From: Scytalidium lignicola
Taxonomy: Eukaryota; Ascomycota; Leotiomycetes
Length of the DNA: 64,000 bases
Direction of reading: 5' to 3'
NCBI GenBank assembly: GCA_002812745.2
Contig: NCSJ02000076.1
Span: forward strand, 87,712 to 151,711
Shown here: piece by piece, positions 23,325-34,335 of the stretch
How the letters are laid out: each line of letters starts with the position of its first letter
Position numbering within the stretch: position 1 is the stretch's first letter
Program-made: the position numbers and the translations under genes
The notes under the pieces: model-generated
Seen by the model: only the letters and a program-made list of their open reading frames with translations
What the model was told of the DNA's origin: nothing
The model's database searches: none

Positions 23325-23920
23325 TCAAAACAAATTCAATGTGCAACACGGGACTTTAGTGACATACTTATGCTTCTTCTCTGCATGCCCCGCAGTCCTA
23401 TTCTGCAACTCCTTGATCGCTTCCTGGGAGTGACCATCCTTTCCACCAACATGAGATCGGTCTGCTTTTACCTGTAAATAGTGATGTGAATATAAAAGTC
23501 CTCAAAATATAAACATAGCTTCCAATTCCAGGTGCCTTAGGGAAACCCATGGAATTGAGTTAGGTTAGATTTACGGCTTCCTCACTGTTACTTCCCAGCT
23601 CAGACTTCCAATGGCCTTTTCCTTCCTTTTGCTTTTTCAGAAGATCTTGTTTGTGCTTGTCATAGTCGATTGCCTTGTCGTTGGTGTCTATTGGTCGGAA
23701 ATAATCGTTAGTAACACAATGTTGACATCATTGAGGAAACGCCCTCCCCTCGATTTAACAACAAACGCTCAAGAGTTGAGGAATTGTATCCTCTAATTTG
23801 ATAAAACATACCGCGATCGGATTCCTTCAATGCTCTTATATTCGAAGCAATGAATGTCCTCTGGGAAGTAAGACTGAATTGCCTAGTTGTTGGTCTTGAG
23901 ATTCGGAAGATGAGAGACAT
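23325..23920 (-). CDS. Small conserved-looking, probably mitochondrial protein of unknown function
   Basis: Exons 23920-23812, 23687-23575 and 23471-23325 join in phase. The N terminus (MSLIFRISRPTTRQFSLT) is Arg/Ser/Thr-rich, lacks acidic residues and looks like a mitochondrial presequence. The mature part is hydrophilic and charged (DYDKHKQDLLKKQKEGKGHW, then SELGSNSEEA, VKADRSH), resembling a small fungal protein family with no known function to me. The 3' end is uncertain: GTATGT directly after EKKHK is a textbook donor, so a further tiny exon is possible; unspliced, the frame ends at 23325. Total about 120 aa. Confidence 0.68.
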
Positions 23921-25314
23921 TTTTTTNGAATATCTAGATCTTCGTTAATCAACCAGAAATATTAAAAAAGGACAACAAAGAATCTCTTAAAAACCCACAA
24001 AATCTTTGAGTCTTGGAAGGAACGAAAAATATAAGAGAATCAATCTACTTTGGTGATTATTAGGAATAAATATGGAATGAATTTGGTTATATGTTTTCCA
24101 ATTGATCTTGCATGCTTGGTTTCTAGTTAGATGTCGAATAGACTGACGTCACAAACCTGATCTAGAAGGGATCTCTCATTTGAGTGCCCGCATAATGACT
24201 AAGCTAGAGACACTGCGGCTACATAATTCGACAGCTGATGTGTAATTCCATTATCTAGCTTCTAATGTTGCGTTCTTTCTTTGCCACGCTTGCTACCTGG
24301 AAGAGGGGTTGAAAGGATTGTATCATGACTTCTCTCAGCCGCCTTTACACTTGTTTTTACTAATCACGGAGTAGGACTCTACGCACATAATATTGTGATA
24401 TGGGACGTAAAAGGTGAATTAAACAATGAGTTGACATTTACTCAACTAGCTTATATGCTTCGAAGGAGCTCTTTTTTTAAAAGAGGAAGTGAAGAAAGAT
24501 CGCAAGCTATCCGCGGATATTCCCAACCCAAACCCGAACCCACTCTTGCATTTATCATCAATTGACCTTCCGATGTGATAAAACATGATCTGACCAAGAA
24601 AAAATATGCACCTGCCAGACCGGCAGCTCAAACAACCAGTAAACCCCAAGCGAGCTGAATGACCAACGCCATGACAGACTATAGCCAGAGAAACAACACA
24701 GCCAGTCGTCATACAGATGAATCGCAGCCCGTTCACACCGACCGACACCCAGCTCCATCCCGATGATTTGAGTATAAAAGCAACAGAAAGAAATCGCCGA
24801 CCCATTTGACAAATACCCATAGAAACACCCGCGAGATATTCCCATCTCCCCTGAGAAAAAGGAAATCGCTCTATATGACTTATGATACGTCTTTTTTTGT
24901 CGTTGACCATAGAGAGAAGCCGCCGCTTCGTGTATCCCACAAAACAAACAAGAATGTATAAATAATAATAGTAAACAAATGCTAGCCCAACACCGACGCA
25001 GAAATATGCAAGTGAGCGATCCAAACAAGCCCATCGTAAACAAACACCGTCTCCTTATTTTAACATTGGTATCGATATCTTTTTTATGTCGTGCAAATGG
25101 TATCTCAAGGAATAATGGTTTAAGGTTTTGGCCAGAAATTTTATACAGAGGATTCGTTGAGGTTCGCTGCCGGTAACCGGAAACCGGAAGTATCGATGTC
25201 GAGGAGCGACTGCCTGCCTGGATGGCCAAACTTGGAACGCAGAAAACAAAAAATCGCGTTGGATTAAACAAGCACTGTTCGATCTGCGGGGAAACAGAAG
25301 CGAGCGGTAAAAGT
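23921..25314. other. Gene-free region with two overlapping minus-strand ORFs of doubtful status
   Basis: 1394 bp. An N at 23927 ends a T run. Two long minus-strand ORFs in different frames overlap (24446-25024, 192 codons, hydrophobic and Tyr/Cys-rich; 24558-25271, 237 codons). Neither shows a recognisable motif, and composition looks random. Most likely 3'-UTR or spacer of the gene at 25315. Confidence 0.4.
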
Positions 25315-25875
25315 CTACCAACGTCGACCTATCGTCTGTTGCTGCATCCTGGCAGGCGACACTGATTGAGGAGGACTCGACATACTTATTCCCGTGCTGG
25401 GGTTAACGATGGGAATTGCGTTTCGAATCCGGGTCGCGGCGGGTTGATGCAGCTTTAGAGCCGGCTGGCTCTGATATGCGGCAGTCATATAAGGATTGGA
25501 ATTGGAGTTGAGAGAGAAGCCAGAGTCCGGCGATACCTGCTGAGATTGAGGTGATGCCTCCGGGGATCCGCTGGACAAGGAGGAGCGATCGGATGCCGAT
25601 GAATGTATGGAAACCATGTCCACTTCGGTGAGAAGATTGGGGCAGAACTCTAGGTCGTCGTCGAGATCGAAAGACNGACCGGCTTCGAAACGCAGGCGGA
25701 AGTTGGTGAGAGCGGCAGCCTCCTCCTCTTTTCTCACATTTCGGAACTGCTTGTGGGAGTTCTGCGACAAGCGAGGAGCCCGACGCCCACGACCGCCGTG
25801 GTGCGAAGTCGATGCCGGCTGCGGGTTCGCAGCGGTAGGGTGTTGGTGAGCATTGTAGTGGTAGTATTGTGACAT
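25315..25875 (-). CDS. Unknown fungal Ser/Gln/Asn-rich protein
   Basis: Intronless, 186 aa from ATG 25875 (MSQYYHYNAH); upstream in-frame sequence looks like 5' UTR. One undetermined base at 25677 masks one residue. It has a basic RGRR patch, a compact segment TNFRLRFEAG, SFDLDDDLEFCPNLLTEVD at about 80-105, which looks like a conserved core, then Ser/Pro/Gln-rich sequence and KLHQPAATRIRNAIPIVNP near the end. No signal peptide or membrane helix; mostly predicted disordered. I do not recognise a named function; the pattern suggests short linear interaction motifs, possibly regulatory. Confidence 0.75.
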   Translation of the reverse strand: MSQYYHYNAHQHPTAANPQPASTSHHGGRGRRAPRLSQNSHKQFRNVRKEEEAAALTNFRLRFEAGXSFDLDDDLEFCPNLLTEVDMVSIHSSASDRSSLSSGSPEASPQSQQVSPDSGFSLNSNSNPYMTAAYQSQPALKLHQPAATRIRNAIPIVNPSTGISMSSPPQSVSPARMQQQTIGRRW

Positions 25876-28800
25876 TATGAGCTCATTGATTATAGGTACC
25901 AAGGGCGAGAGAGGGCGACGACGACGACGAAAGAGTTTGTTGACGCGACGGTGATGCGACGGTGATCTGACGGCGAAAGACGTGACAAATACGTTCGAGA
26001 GACGCACAGCTCAAGTGTATAGTAACACAACGGTATATATCTCGAAGGAATTATTAGGTGGTGGTGGGAAGAAGACGACCGGAAAGATGTGCGAGAGACG
26101 ATTTGATGGATGAATGATGGAAGAGGGAGAGATCGAGGTTGGGAGGACATGAAGAGGGGGATATGGGGGCTGGCACGGGCTAGTACAAATTTGCCACGCT
26201 GCCGAAGAGGGCACTAGCAAGCGCTGGGGGAACTCGAATCGCTCATCTCACCACCATGGAGCCACCAGTCACGACCCAGCGGGTGCTGATCTCTCTAACA
26301 TGTCTGGCATCGACTTTCTCCATCGCGGCGGATGCGTACCCGTCCTTCTACATTTGACATTTGTACAACTCAGCGAAAGGATTTTGGGTGTTTCGCACGA
26401 CCGGTTCTAGGCGTTGACTATACGAAGATGATTCCTGGGAGAGCAGGTGGGAATCCAATCTCGCGGGCCCACGGAGGGTTGCGACCATGCCAAATCTACA
26501 TCCGCACCACAAAATAATACCAATGCAAATAATGCCAAAGCAAAAGCAGCCGGCCGATCGCGGCAGCCACGAGTGATTCGTCCGGGTGAGGGCTGGCCAT
26601 ACCCAAGTGTCGTGAGTGTGTGTCCACCAGGGCAGCATCCAGGACCGTACAGTATTACCGTATCCTGCACCATGTGCGCTGGAGACGATGGGATTATTCT
26701 CTGCGTCGAGCACGGCGACTGTTGCACGTTCTGTACGTACCGGTACACCAGTATTCCCAGTTGCAAGTCATGGCCGTGGTGGCCGGGCACCTGGAATAGA
26801 GCTGCGAGGGGAGAACCACGGGGGGGTGTTGCATTGCGAAGAGGGCAAATTCTTTCTCGCTCTAGCCCGAAAACATCGCCTCCAGTTCCCCTTTCCACTT
26901 CGACCTGGGCTGGCTCGGCTGGGTGCTTTGGGGCAGACCCTGTCACGCCTGTGCAACGCCCGCCCCAAAAGCGAATCCAACCAGATTTCCCGGCCCCCCC
27001 TTTCCCTCCCACTCAGCCATTTTAAGTTATTGGCCTCTGCCCTCATCGAACTGGGCTGGCGCATGGAACAGCATTGAAACCACATTCTTCCAACAACGCA
27101 CCAGCCCTTCACCAATCTCACCCTTTCGTGCCTTTCCAGCAACCCCCCTTCGCTCGGGCTCTGCCGGATTGCGGAGTCCCCTCCCCTTCTGGGCTTGCAC
27201 AGCCCAATGGCAGCGCTGAGGTGCAGCCTACGCCACGCCTGAGCCCGACTCACCCATGCCCACGGCACCCCGAATGATGCGCCTGGAAAGTCCTCATCCA
27301 CACAACAAGAACAGAACAGCACAGAAATTTTGAGGCTGGCACGGCTGGTCACGGATACATGGGTACGTGCGTGCCAAAGGTACGGTACGGTACACCGCTT
27401 TTTCCCTCGCTGCTCGATGATGTACGGGTACAGCACGGGTCGATTTCCTGCATCACTGACGCAAACTAATAATAGCCGACCTGCCCTCGTCTGGTAGTGG
27501 GTGTTAACTATTGGCGGGGCAGTTTGCGAGTTCAAAGTTTGTACAGTAGATGTGATCTCTGCCTACGCCATCGCAGTGTATTGGAAGAGTCTTGAGAGCA
27601 AATGTCACGGTTCATAAAGACACCAAGGGAAGTGTTTGCGAAATCCGCACCACAGCAGCTAGCCTCGTTAACCTTGACGAGTAGACGGTAAGTACGAAGA
27701 AAGACAACCCTTGACTTTGAATCTTCTGTTGTTTAAGACCCTCCGAGAGATTTGATCCACAAACCTGAATCTCATTAGCAGAAGTAGCAGCATATTTGCA
27801 TCAAGTTTCCATGTCATGTGCTGTACAAACCTTGATGGCAGGAATAGCCTTTTGTCCCCATTCTCAGTCAAGCTATGGATGGAAATCCGCGCTAAATTTA
27901 CATAGTAAGTTGCTTGTAGATTTGGAGCCTATGGATGATTCGATGCCGCTTAAAACAGTGCAAAACATGCTAAAACTCAATGTGCCGTTCTACGGGACAA
28001 AGTATTGCACATGTAGCATTAGTATTACAAGCAGGATAATGGATTTATTAACGGAGAATGGCGATAAAAATAAAAAATCTTCTCTGATTATATTTAAGAA
28101 ATAAGCTGCTGAGGTGGTACATGTACCGTATTAATTACTGCAGAACTCATCAAGGTTCTTAGGTGAGTTGATAGCTACTTAAAAGAGGGTAAATTCCCAC
28201 GTCTCTCTATTCTGGCCTCTAGAGAAAGGAGTGGCGTCATTGTGGTTTCCCATGGTGGCTGTTTTGGGCTCCCACGTAAAAGTGCGTGCTGCACGTCGTT
28301 AGCTGCACAGATTGCCGTGCCTGTTACCGGATTCCCGTTATTGCAAATATAAATTGTTTTCTCTCTCTCAAGACATTTTCGGATACTATCGGCATCTCAG
28401 CCCAACTTAAATCCAAAATCAGTTAAACAGGTGGGATAAGAAAAGATATCATTCACTCGCATGGCAAGGAACAGTATGTCTCTTGGTCGAGATTAGCGTG
28501 TTGAGGTTCTATATGTGCAGTATTCCCAACTACAAAACATGCCTCCTTCTGTGATCAAGGTACCCAAAGCTACATGGTCTAAATGAACTTTCCTGTAACT
28601 GCTAGTATACGCTTCCCATCCATACATGAGCTAAATTCAACGATGCTCTTGCATATTGAACCCTTCCATAGGCAACGTTGCCGACCCTAGAACTCACAGT
28701 TGACCTTCCATTCATCTCGGCTTATGCATTAGAGTGTAACACTTCAATCACTGCTTGATAGCAGCCGTCTCATGCTGCACCTTGTAGCACCCAAGCGCTT

Positions 28801-29102
28801 CTTATTCCTAATCCTCTTTGCCCTACTTAAAAGACGCCTAGACTGCTGAAAGCACATATGCTTATGGTACTTTTGACATCTTTCAAGTTCCGGTTACCGT
28901 AGTTGTGGGAGGATTTCGAGAAATCTCCTAATACCAATTCACTTCTATGAAGATGTCCACAGCAACACGAACATAATGTGTTGCTTATTAAGCTTTTGTG
29001 ACATGGTCAGTATCAACGAGGGATTATGCGCATTTAACGGTTCGATATCCGTCAACTCGGCAAGTCTCAATTCATTTGTTTTTCTGTCTATTCCCTTTTT
29101 TT
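25876..29102. other. 3.2-kb gene-free region, GC-rich then AT-rich
   Basis: From about 26400 to 27530 the DNA is GC-rich and stop-poor, producing mutually overlapping ORFs on both strands (26407-27012 minus, 26447-27025 plus, 26616-27077 plus, 26768-27535 minus) that cannot all be real and show no family motif. This block carries clustered GTAC-spaced palindromes (for example 26731-26750 and 27379-27397). From 27600 to 29100 it becomes AT-rich with no long ORF. The left part is presumably the promoter/5' UTR of the gene at 25315. Confidence 0.5.
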
Positions 29103-30131
29103 TCACTTGTCTAGTCCGCGTGCTTTCACGAACCTGTTAATTTGCTCTCTCGTAAGCTTCTCATTATACTGTTCCTGTACTTCATAGAAAGAAATCATCT
29201 CTTGTATGCAGTTGACAATACTTTCAATATCAACGTTGCTCGCAGCCAACCAGTCTGCGAGTCTTTGAACCTTTGTTCGGATCCCCCCACTTTCCTTTTC
29301 AGACTTTGTTTGGCTATTAGGATTTAGTGCGGCCTGGGCCATGGTAGCAATACTGCTGCTAACACTAGCAGCGGACTGTACACCTGTGGCATTAGGCCGA
29401 AGCACAAGAGCTAAAAGGATGGCCATGATGGCAATAGTATGCGGGGGATAGAGCAGGGGCAAATCAGTCATATAATGGTCGTTGATAATTGACCAAGCAA
29501 GAGCAGATTCCTCGGGCGTCATGGAGAAAACTCCCTGCAGAGCTGTTAAGGTTCTGTAAGGATGGTGAACGATCATCTGTGAACTCATTTCTGAAATAAG
29601 GAAGAACTCGCATTCCCCAAGCTTTGAAGTATCACTGCTAAAGAAGTCTATGTAGGAATTTCTCAGTAATGTTCCGACAGACGGGGAAGATAAAAGATTT
29701 TAACATACCGGGCCACAAAGTTCTGCCCTCGCTGACAACAAGTCGGATGTGATGCGGGCATTCCTCCATTTTGCAAGCCAGGTAGACTGTTGTTGCAATC
29801 ACCAAGTATGGATTCGTGCGCCGAATCTCCACTTTCGAATAAAATCGGCGGATATATAATTGAGCAGTAGCCATAGCCTGCTGTCGGATCCCAAGACGTT
29901 TTCCGAGCCTAGCGATTTCTATCGGAGAAGAGATAAGCATAGGTCTGACTTTGCGTTCTGACCAAACTTACGCTGGTTGAAGTATATGCTTAAATGCCGT
30001 AGCTGGGGAAGAGCATACATCTGCACCAAGTTTGGGTCCTCATCTTCTAGTTTCTTGCGAAGGCTGTCCAACTGCTCTCTTGTGAATTGCCAGTGCCGAC
30101 GCTGGGTCGATTCCCAGTAATTAGCTGCCAT
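29103..30131 (-). CDS. SSN8: Cyclin C, RNA polymerase II Mediator kinase-module cyclin
   Basis: Partner of the Cdk8/Ssn3 kinase in the Mediator regulatory module; it controls transcription in the nucleus. Exons 30131-29972, 29918-29709, 29647-29103 give 304 aa, as usual for fungal Ssn8. It starts [20 protein letters not shown], the characteristic cyclin C N terminus. The first cyclin fold includes [38 protein letters not shown] and [17 protein letters not shown]; the second fold follows ([22 protein letters not shown]). The exon-3 acceptor at 29648 was chosen over a nearer AG because it restores [14 protein letters not shown]. Divergent to the carrier gene, 442 bp apart. Confidence 0.95.
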
Positions 30132-30573
30132 AAAGGGCGGGCTAGAAAATAAATCTCAAAACCGATTAAAAAGAACTGTGCCAAGGAGGATTATACTCTG
30201 AGCATTACTAGGGGTTTGCAGACAATGATGCTGTGGAGAGCCAATTACCGACTAAGTTATTGATATGACAGAGGTCAAGGCTGCTGACAAGGCTGGGACA
30301 TTGCAATACGGAGTCGTGCAAATGCCATTAGCGTAGTTCTTCGCTTGCTCTTTACCGGCTTGTGACGAAGGTCTGCATTGTTGCTTCATGGACGTTCGCT
30401 TTAATTACCCCACAGCTTGATAGGATCCGTTCCGAGCAACAACGCTAAATACAGGCAATCCACTGCGTTTGTCTCGATGATAGTCACTTATTTTGGCCCA
30501 TTGATCGGTTCCGTCGTTAAATCGCGAACCATGCTTGCCAATCCATAACACAAAGCCCAGCTTCATATTGACG
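30132..30573. promoter_or_regulatory. Divergent promoter, cyclin C / Ca2+-regulated carrier
   Basis: 442 bp between two divergent starts. The frame ahead of the carrier ATG is open, but no ATG precedes 30574 in that frame back to 30535. Nothing else seen. Confidence 0.45.
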
Positions 30574-32869
30574 ATGGACAATCTGGAGTCCCAGAATTTG
30601 CGGGATGCTAGAGTTGAGAAGTTATGGAAGAGACTGGATCCCCAAAACAAGGGGGAACTAGATGTGAATGGTCTGCGAAAGGGACTGAAAAAGATCGATC
30701 ATCGTGAGAATCCGATCTGTCCTTTGTCTTCCGCTTATTCTAAGTAAATATAGCTCTGCAGAACGCGAATGATATGCTGGAGACCGTTGTCAGAGCAGTC
30801 GATAGCAATGGAGATGGCGTTATCCAGTACGAAGGTATGTCTATTTTTATTATACTACATCACTGAAATTGAAATTCCCGTTGTATATTTTTCTGTACCT
30901 AGCTAACTGCTTTGTTCCCCTAGAATTCCGGATTTTCGTCGAACATACCGAAAAGGAGCTATACTCCCTCTTCCGGTCAATCGATAAGGATCGCAATGGG
31001 AAATTAGACAAGGGTGAGCTGAAAACCGCATTTCAGAAGGCAGGCCTATCAGTGCCATCTTCGAAACTTGACCAATTCTTCACCGAGGTTGATATGAATA
31101 ATGATGTAAGTTCGGTCACTTTTCTCGATGTGATCATACTTACAACTCATAGGGTTATATAACCTTTGATGAATGGAGGTAAGCAGCATCTAGCATCTAG
31201 CATATGGTTGATGGCCGCCGAGAAGATGGTCATCAAAGCTCCTTTCCCCGTGTCTTATCCAGGGATATGGTTATATCAATTTATTTGGGAACCTTGGGCT
31301 GATATGGATAGAAATTTTTTGCTCTTTTTGCCAACGAACGATGATACCCCGCCTTTAAAGGCTGTCCTGTCGTATTATACGGCCACTGTGACTCTTAACG
31401 CAGAGGGCGATACTTCTATAAGTGAAGATACTCTCGAAGGGCTAGGTAGAGCACCAAAATTTCTTAAGATTCTCTTTGGAGCTATTCTCAACATTGCAAC
31501 ATCACAGAGGATCAGTTCTTTTCCAGAAAACACTCAAACTGAGCCGCCAATCCCCATAGACTCAGTAAGAAGAGGGGGAGAAGACACATATGATCTCAAG
31601 CAAGCGCATGTTATGGGCGACCATCAAAACACCAACTTCGATTTAGGCTTTAGTAACACGAGACCAATACCGTCTCTTACAGTGGATGAAGAGGAAGATG
31701 AAGCCATTTTTGAAGTTGAATCATCCCAGAAACCCTTGCTGATGAGTATTTTGCCCGATCCAGGCTATTTCGCGGCCGGTGGTCTTGCGGGAGTTATATC
31801 TCGAACGGCAACCGCACCTCTCGATCGTCTTAAAGTTTACCTGATCGCAAATACCGGTCTTGCGAAAGACTCCCTGGAAGCTGTCAAACAAGGTGACCAT
31901 GTCGCTGCAGTGAAGAATGTCGGTCGCCCCCTTGTTGAAGCCACTAAAGAGCTTTGGAAAGCTGGTGGACTGCGAAGTTTATTTGCAGGTGTGTATCTTC
32001 CTAGCATATCAGCTTAGCATTCTTGGGCATTTCTTAATCAGATGTATAGGCAATGGCTTGAATGTTTTAAAAGTTATGCCGGAGTCAGCCATAAAGTTCG
32101 GTTCATATGAAGCTGCCAAGAGAGCACTAGCGCGACTTGAAGGACATAACGATCCTACAGACATCAATCCGTATTCTAAGTTTGTTGCTGGTGGGGTAGG
32201 AGGACTGGTTTCACAGTATGTTGGGAACACTGATTACTTACAAAATGCTGATTTTCGATTTTCAGGCTTGTTGTCTACCCAGTAGATACTCTTAAATTTC
32301 GGTTTGTTAAATGCTTCCAGGCTTATGCTCTTCCTTAACTAATAAGACATAGAATGCAGTGCGAGACCGTTTCAGGGGGTCTCCACGGTAATGCTTTGAT
32401 AATAGCCACAGCTAAGAAACTGTACGCTCAAGGTGGCATGCGACCATTTTATCGTGGATTGACAATGGGATTGGTTGGTGTGTTCCCTTACTCGGCCATC
32501 GACCTTGGAACATTTGAATTCCTGAAAAAACAAATTACCAAGAGGAATGCGAGAATTATGGGCTGTCACGAGGATGATGCTTTACCCAGATCCTTTGCTA
32601 CAGGTTGTATTGGCGCTATGTCGGGAGCTTTCGGTGCCAGTGTCGTCTATCCTATCAATCTGCTGAGAACCAGACTTCAAGCGCAAGGAACCGTTCTGCA
32701 CCCTGCAACATATACTGGTATATTGGATGTTGCACAAAAGACCATAAAGAACGAAGGTGTTAGAGGATTGTTTAAGGGTATTACGCCGAACCTTCTAAAA
32801 GTCGTGCCAGCGGTTAGTATCACATATGTTGTCTATGAGAATGCCAAGAGGGTGATGCATCTCAGATGA
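30574..32869 (+). CDS. SAL1: Ca2+-binding mitochondrial carrier (SCaMC / ATP-Mg/Pi type)
   Basis: Inner-membrane carrier expected to exchange ATP-Mg for phosphate under Ca2+ control. Eight exons: 30574-30703, 30754-30834, 30924-31105, 31153-31178, 31312-31988, 32050-32215, 32266-32301, 32353-32869, giving 604 aa. The N-terminal half has EF-hands: AVDSNGDGVIQYEEF, SIDKDRNGKLDKGEL and EVDMNNDGYITFDEW are good; the first (LDPQNKGELDVNGL) is degenerate. A variable acidic linker follows, then three mitochondrial-carrier repeats with PxD/E motifs: APLDRLKV, YPVDTLKFR, YPINLLRTRL (the last with Asn in place of the acidic residue, as seen in this family). Exon 4 is only 26 nt. Convergent with the SAM carrier. 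The symbol is by analogy to yeast. Confidence 0.92.
31184..31206. repeat. Short direct repeat in a carrier-gene intron
   Basis: GCATCTA repeated in tandem (AGCATCTAGCATCTAGCATA) inside the 133-nt intron 31179-31311. A minor slippage repeat. Confidence 0.6.
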
Positions 32870-33198
32870 TGTGGAGGGATTCAGGTCTCGTTTTGATATT
32901 CTATGCGCTGCATTGATTGCTGGCGGTATTCTACATCTGTACATTTCGATGCATTGGGACGGCGTTTCTAGTAATGGGAGTTCCCGGATACCGACTAGGT
33001 CAGGTTGAGACAACGGTAGGTAGAGCATTTCAGCAAGCCTGAAGCACATTCAAAGTGGCAAGACTCTAACTGTGATCATATCGACACGGTAGCATCCTCA
33101 AAGTCTTCTGTAATTATTTAATATACATCTGTTAACCTTAGATATACAAGTCCTTTGCGCCATTTATATGCAATACAAATAAGAGTGAGTGGGGTAGC
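32870..33198. other. Convergent intergenic region between two carriers
   Basis: 329 bp holding both 3' UTRs; AT-rich on the right. Nothing else seen. Confidence 0.45.
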
Positions 33199-34068
33199 TC
33201 ATACATAAGAGATCCCTTTTTCTGATAGAGAATTGTATGCCCATTGGTAGGATCCTAAGAATATAGCCCCTCCTGCACTGATCCAGAGTATTCTGGGGCC
33301 AATTCCTGCAAAAAATGCCTTAGGTCCACTGTCATGAAGAATTTGTCTCAGCATAGGTACCATAGCGGTCTTCTCTTTTGCCAACATCATTCTCGTCTTC
33401 AGTACATCCAAAGGAGTTGTAATACCAGCTGCCACTGCTCCAGCGGCACTACCAAACAATCCACTCTCAAATGCACTTATGTGATCTCTCCCAGAAGTTC
33501 TCCGGCGATACTCCTTCATAGACTCCCACAGTGGGAATTGTATGACTGTGAACGGCACTTCTCTCATGATGGTAACGGACCATCCTCTGTATAATTCTTG
33601 GAAGACGCGGGCCATACCAGTTGTTCGATATTGCGACAAAATGCCTTGCAATGCGGACATTGAGGAGGGAAATTGACCGGCTTGTGCTCTCTGCTTCACG
33701 ACCTCTGTAGGTACTCTCACTGCGCAGGCGGCCACCTCCCCAAGACTTGCAGCAACCATATGTTCGATCGGTACTGCCCAATCGCTTCTTTGTCCGTCGA
33801 TTACAGCTGTTCTTTGCCGTCTTTCGGCAAGAAACGCCTTGGAATATTCATATGTACAGAAGAAGAGGGCAGCTCCTGGCGCTGATCCCACTATCGCGCT
33901 CCCTACGCCTCGATAGATGCCATTAAATCCGCCAGAAGCCCAGAAGCCAGTAGAGGATTGAAGTCGTGTTTTTAGTGTGTCTAAGGGGAATAGCGAAAGG
34001 TCGACAGTCGTTCCTGCAACCGCTCCGGCTAGGAGAGCATGAGAGAAAGTGGGCTGAGTAGAAGCCAT
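33199..34068 (-). CDS. PET8: Mitochondrial S-adenosylmethionine carrier
   Basis: Imports cytosolic SAM into the mitochondrial matrix in exchange for S-adenosylhomocysteine. Intronless, 290 aa from ATG 34068 (MASTQPTFSHALLAGAVAG); the open frame above begins at an ATG four codons earlier (34080), which is also possible. Three carrier repeats are visible with FPLDTLKTRLQ, VPTEVVKQRAQ and TPLDVLKTRMML. The diagnostic SAM-carrier segment YRGVGSAIVGSAPGAALFF follows the first repeat. Six membrane helices expected, length typical of the family. Divergent from the TilS-like gene only 267 bp away. Confidence 0.95.
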   Translation of the reverse strand: MASTQPTFSHALLAGAVAGTTVDLSLFPLDTLKTRLQSSTGFWASGGFNGIYRGVGSAIVGSAPGAALFFCTYEYSKAFLAERRQRTAVIDGQRSDWAVPIEHMVAASLGEVAACAVRVPTEVVKQRAQAGQFPSSMSALQGILSQYRTTGMARVFQELYRGWSVTIMREVPFTVIQFPLWESMKEYRRRTSGRDHISAFESGLFGSAAGAVAAGITTPLDVLKTRMMLAKEKTAMVPMLRQILHDSGPKAFFAGIGPRILWISAGGAIFLGSYQWAYNSLSEKGISYV

Positions 34069-34335
34069 TTTGAGAGGCAATGGCTTTCGAAACTATGTAT
34101 AAATATATACACCAGTTTCATAGATGAGTGACCGGCCGTAGCCAAACCGTGGTTGCGGTCCTCATGTTGTGTTCTTGAAGAATGACGAAATGTGAAGCTG
34201 GGAGGAATCTTTTGCAAGGGTACGGTAGCCTCGTCTACCAAAAAGTTTAATTACAGAAGACGCTGCGTCTGCCTCGTCCTAGCAACCAGATTTAAGTTAT
34301 TCATAAGGCATCCATTCTTTTAATTTAAACATGGA
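34069..34335. promoter_or_regulatory. Short divergent promoter, SAM carrier / TilS-like gene
   Basis: 267 bp between two divergent ATGs of genes with (inferred) mitochondrial roles. An AT-rich segment (TTTTAATTTAAAC) precedes the TilS-like ATG. Confidence 0.45.
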
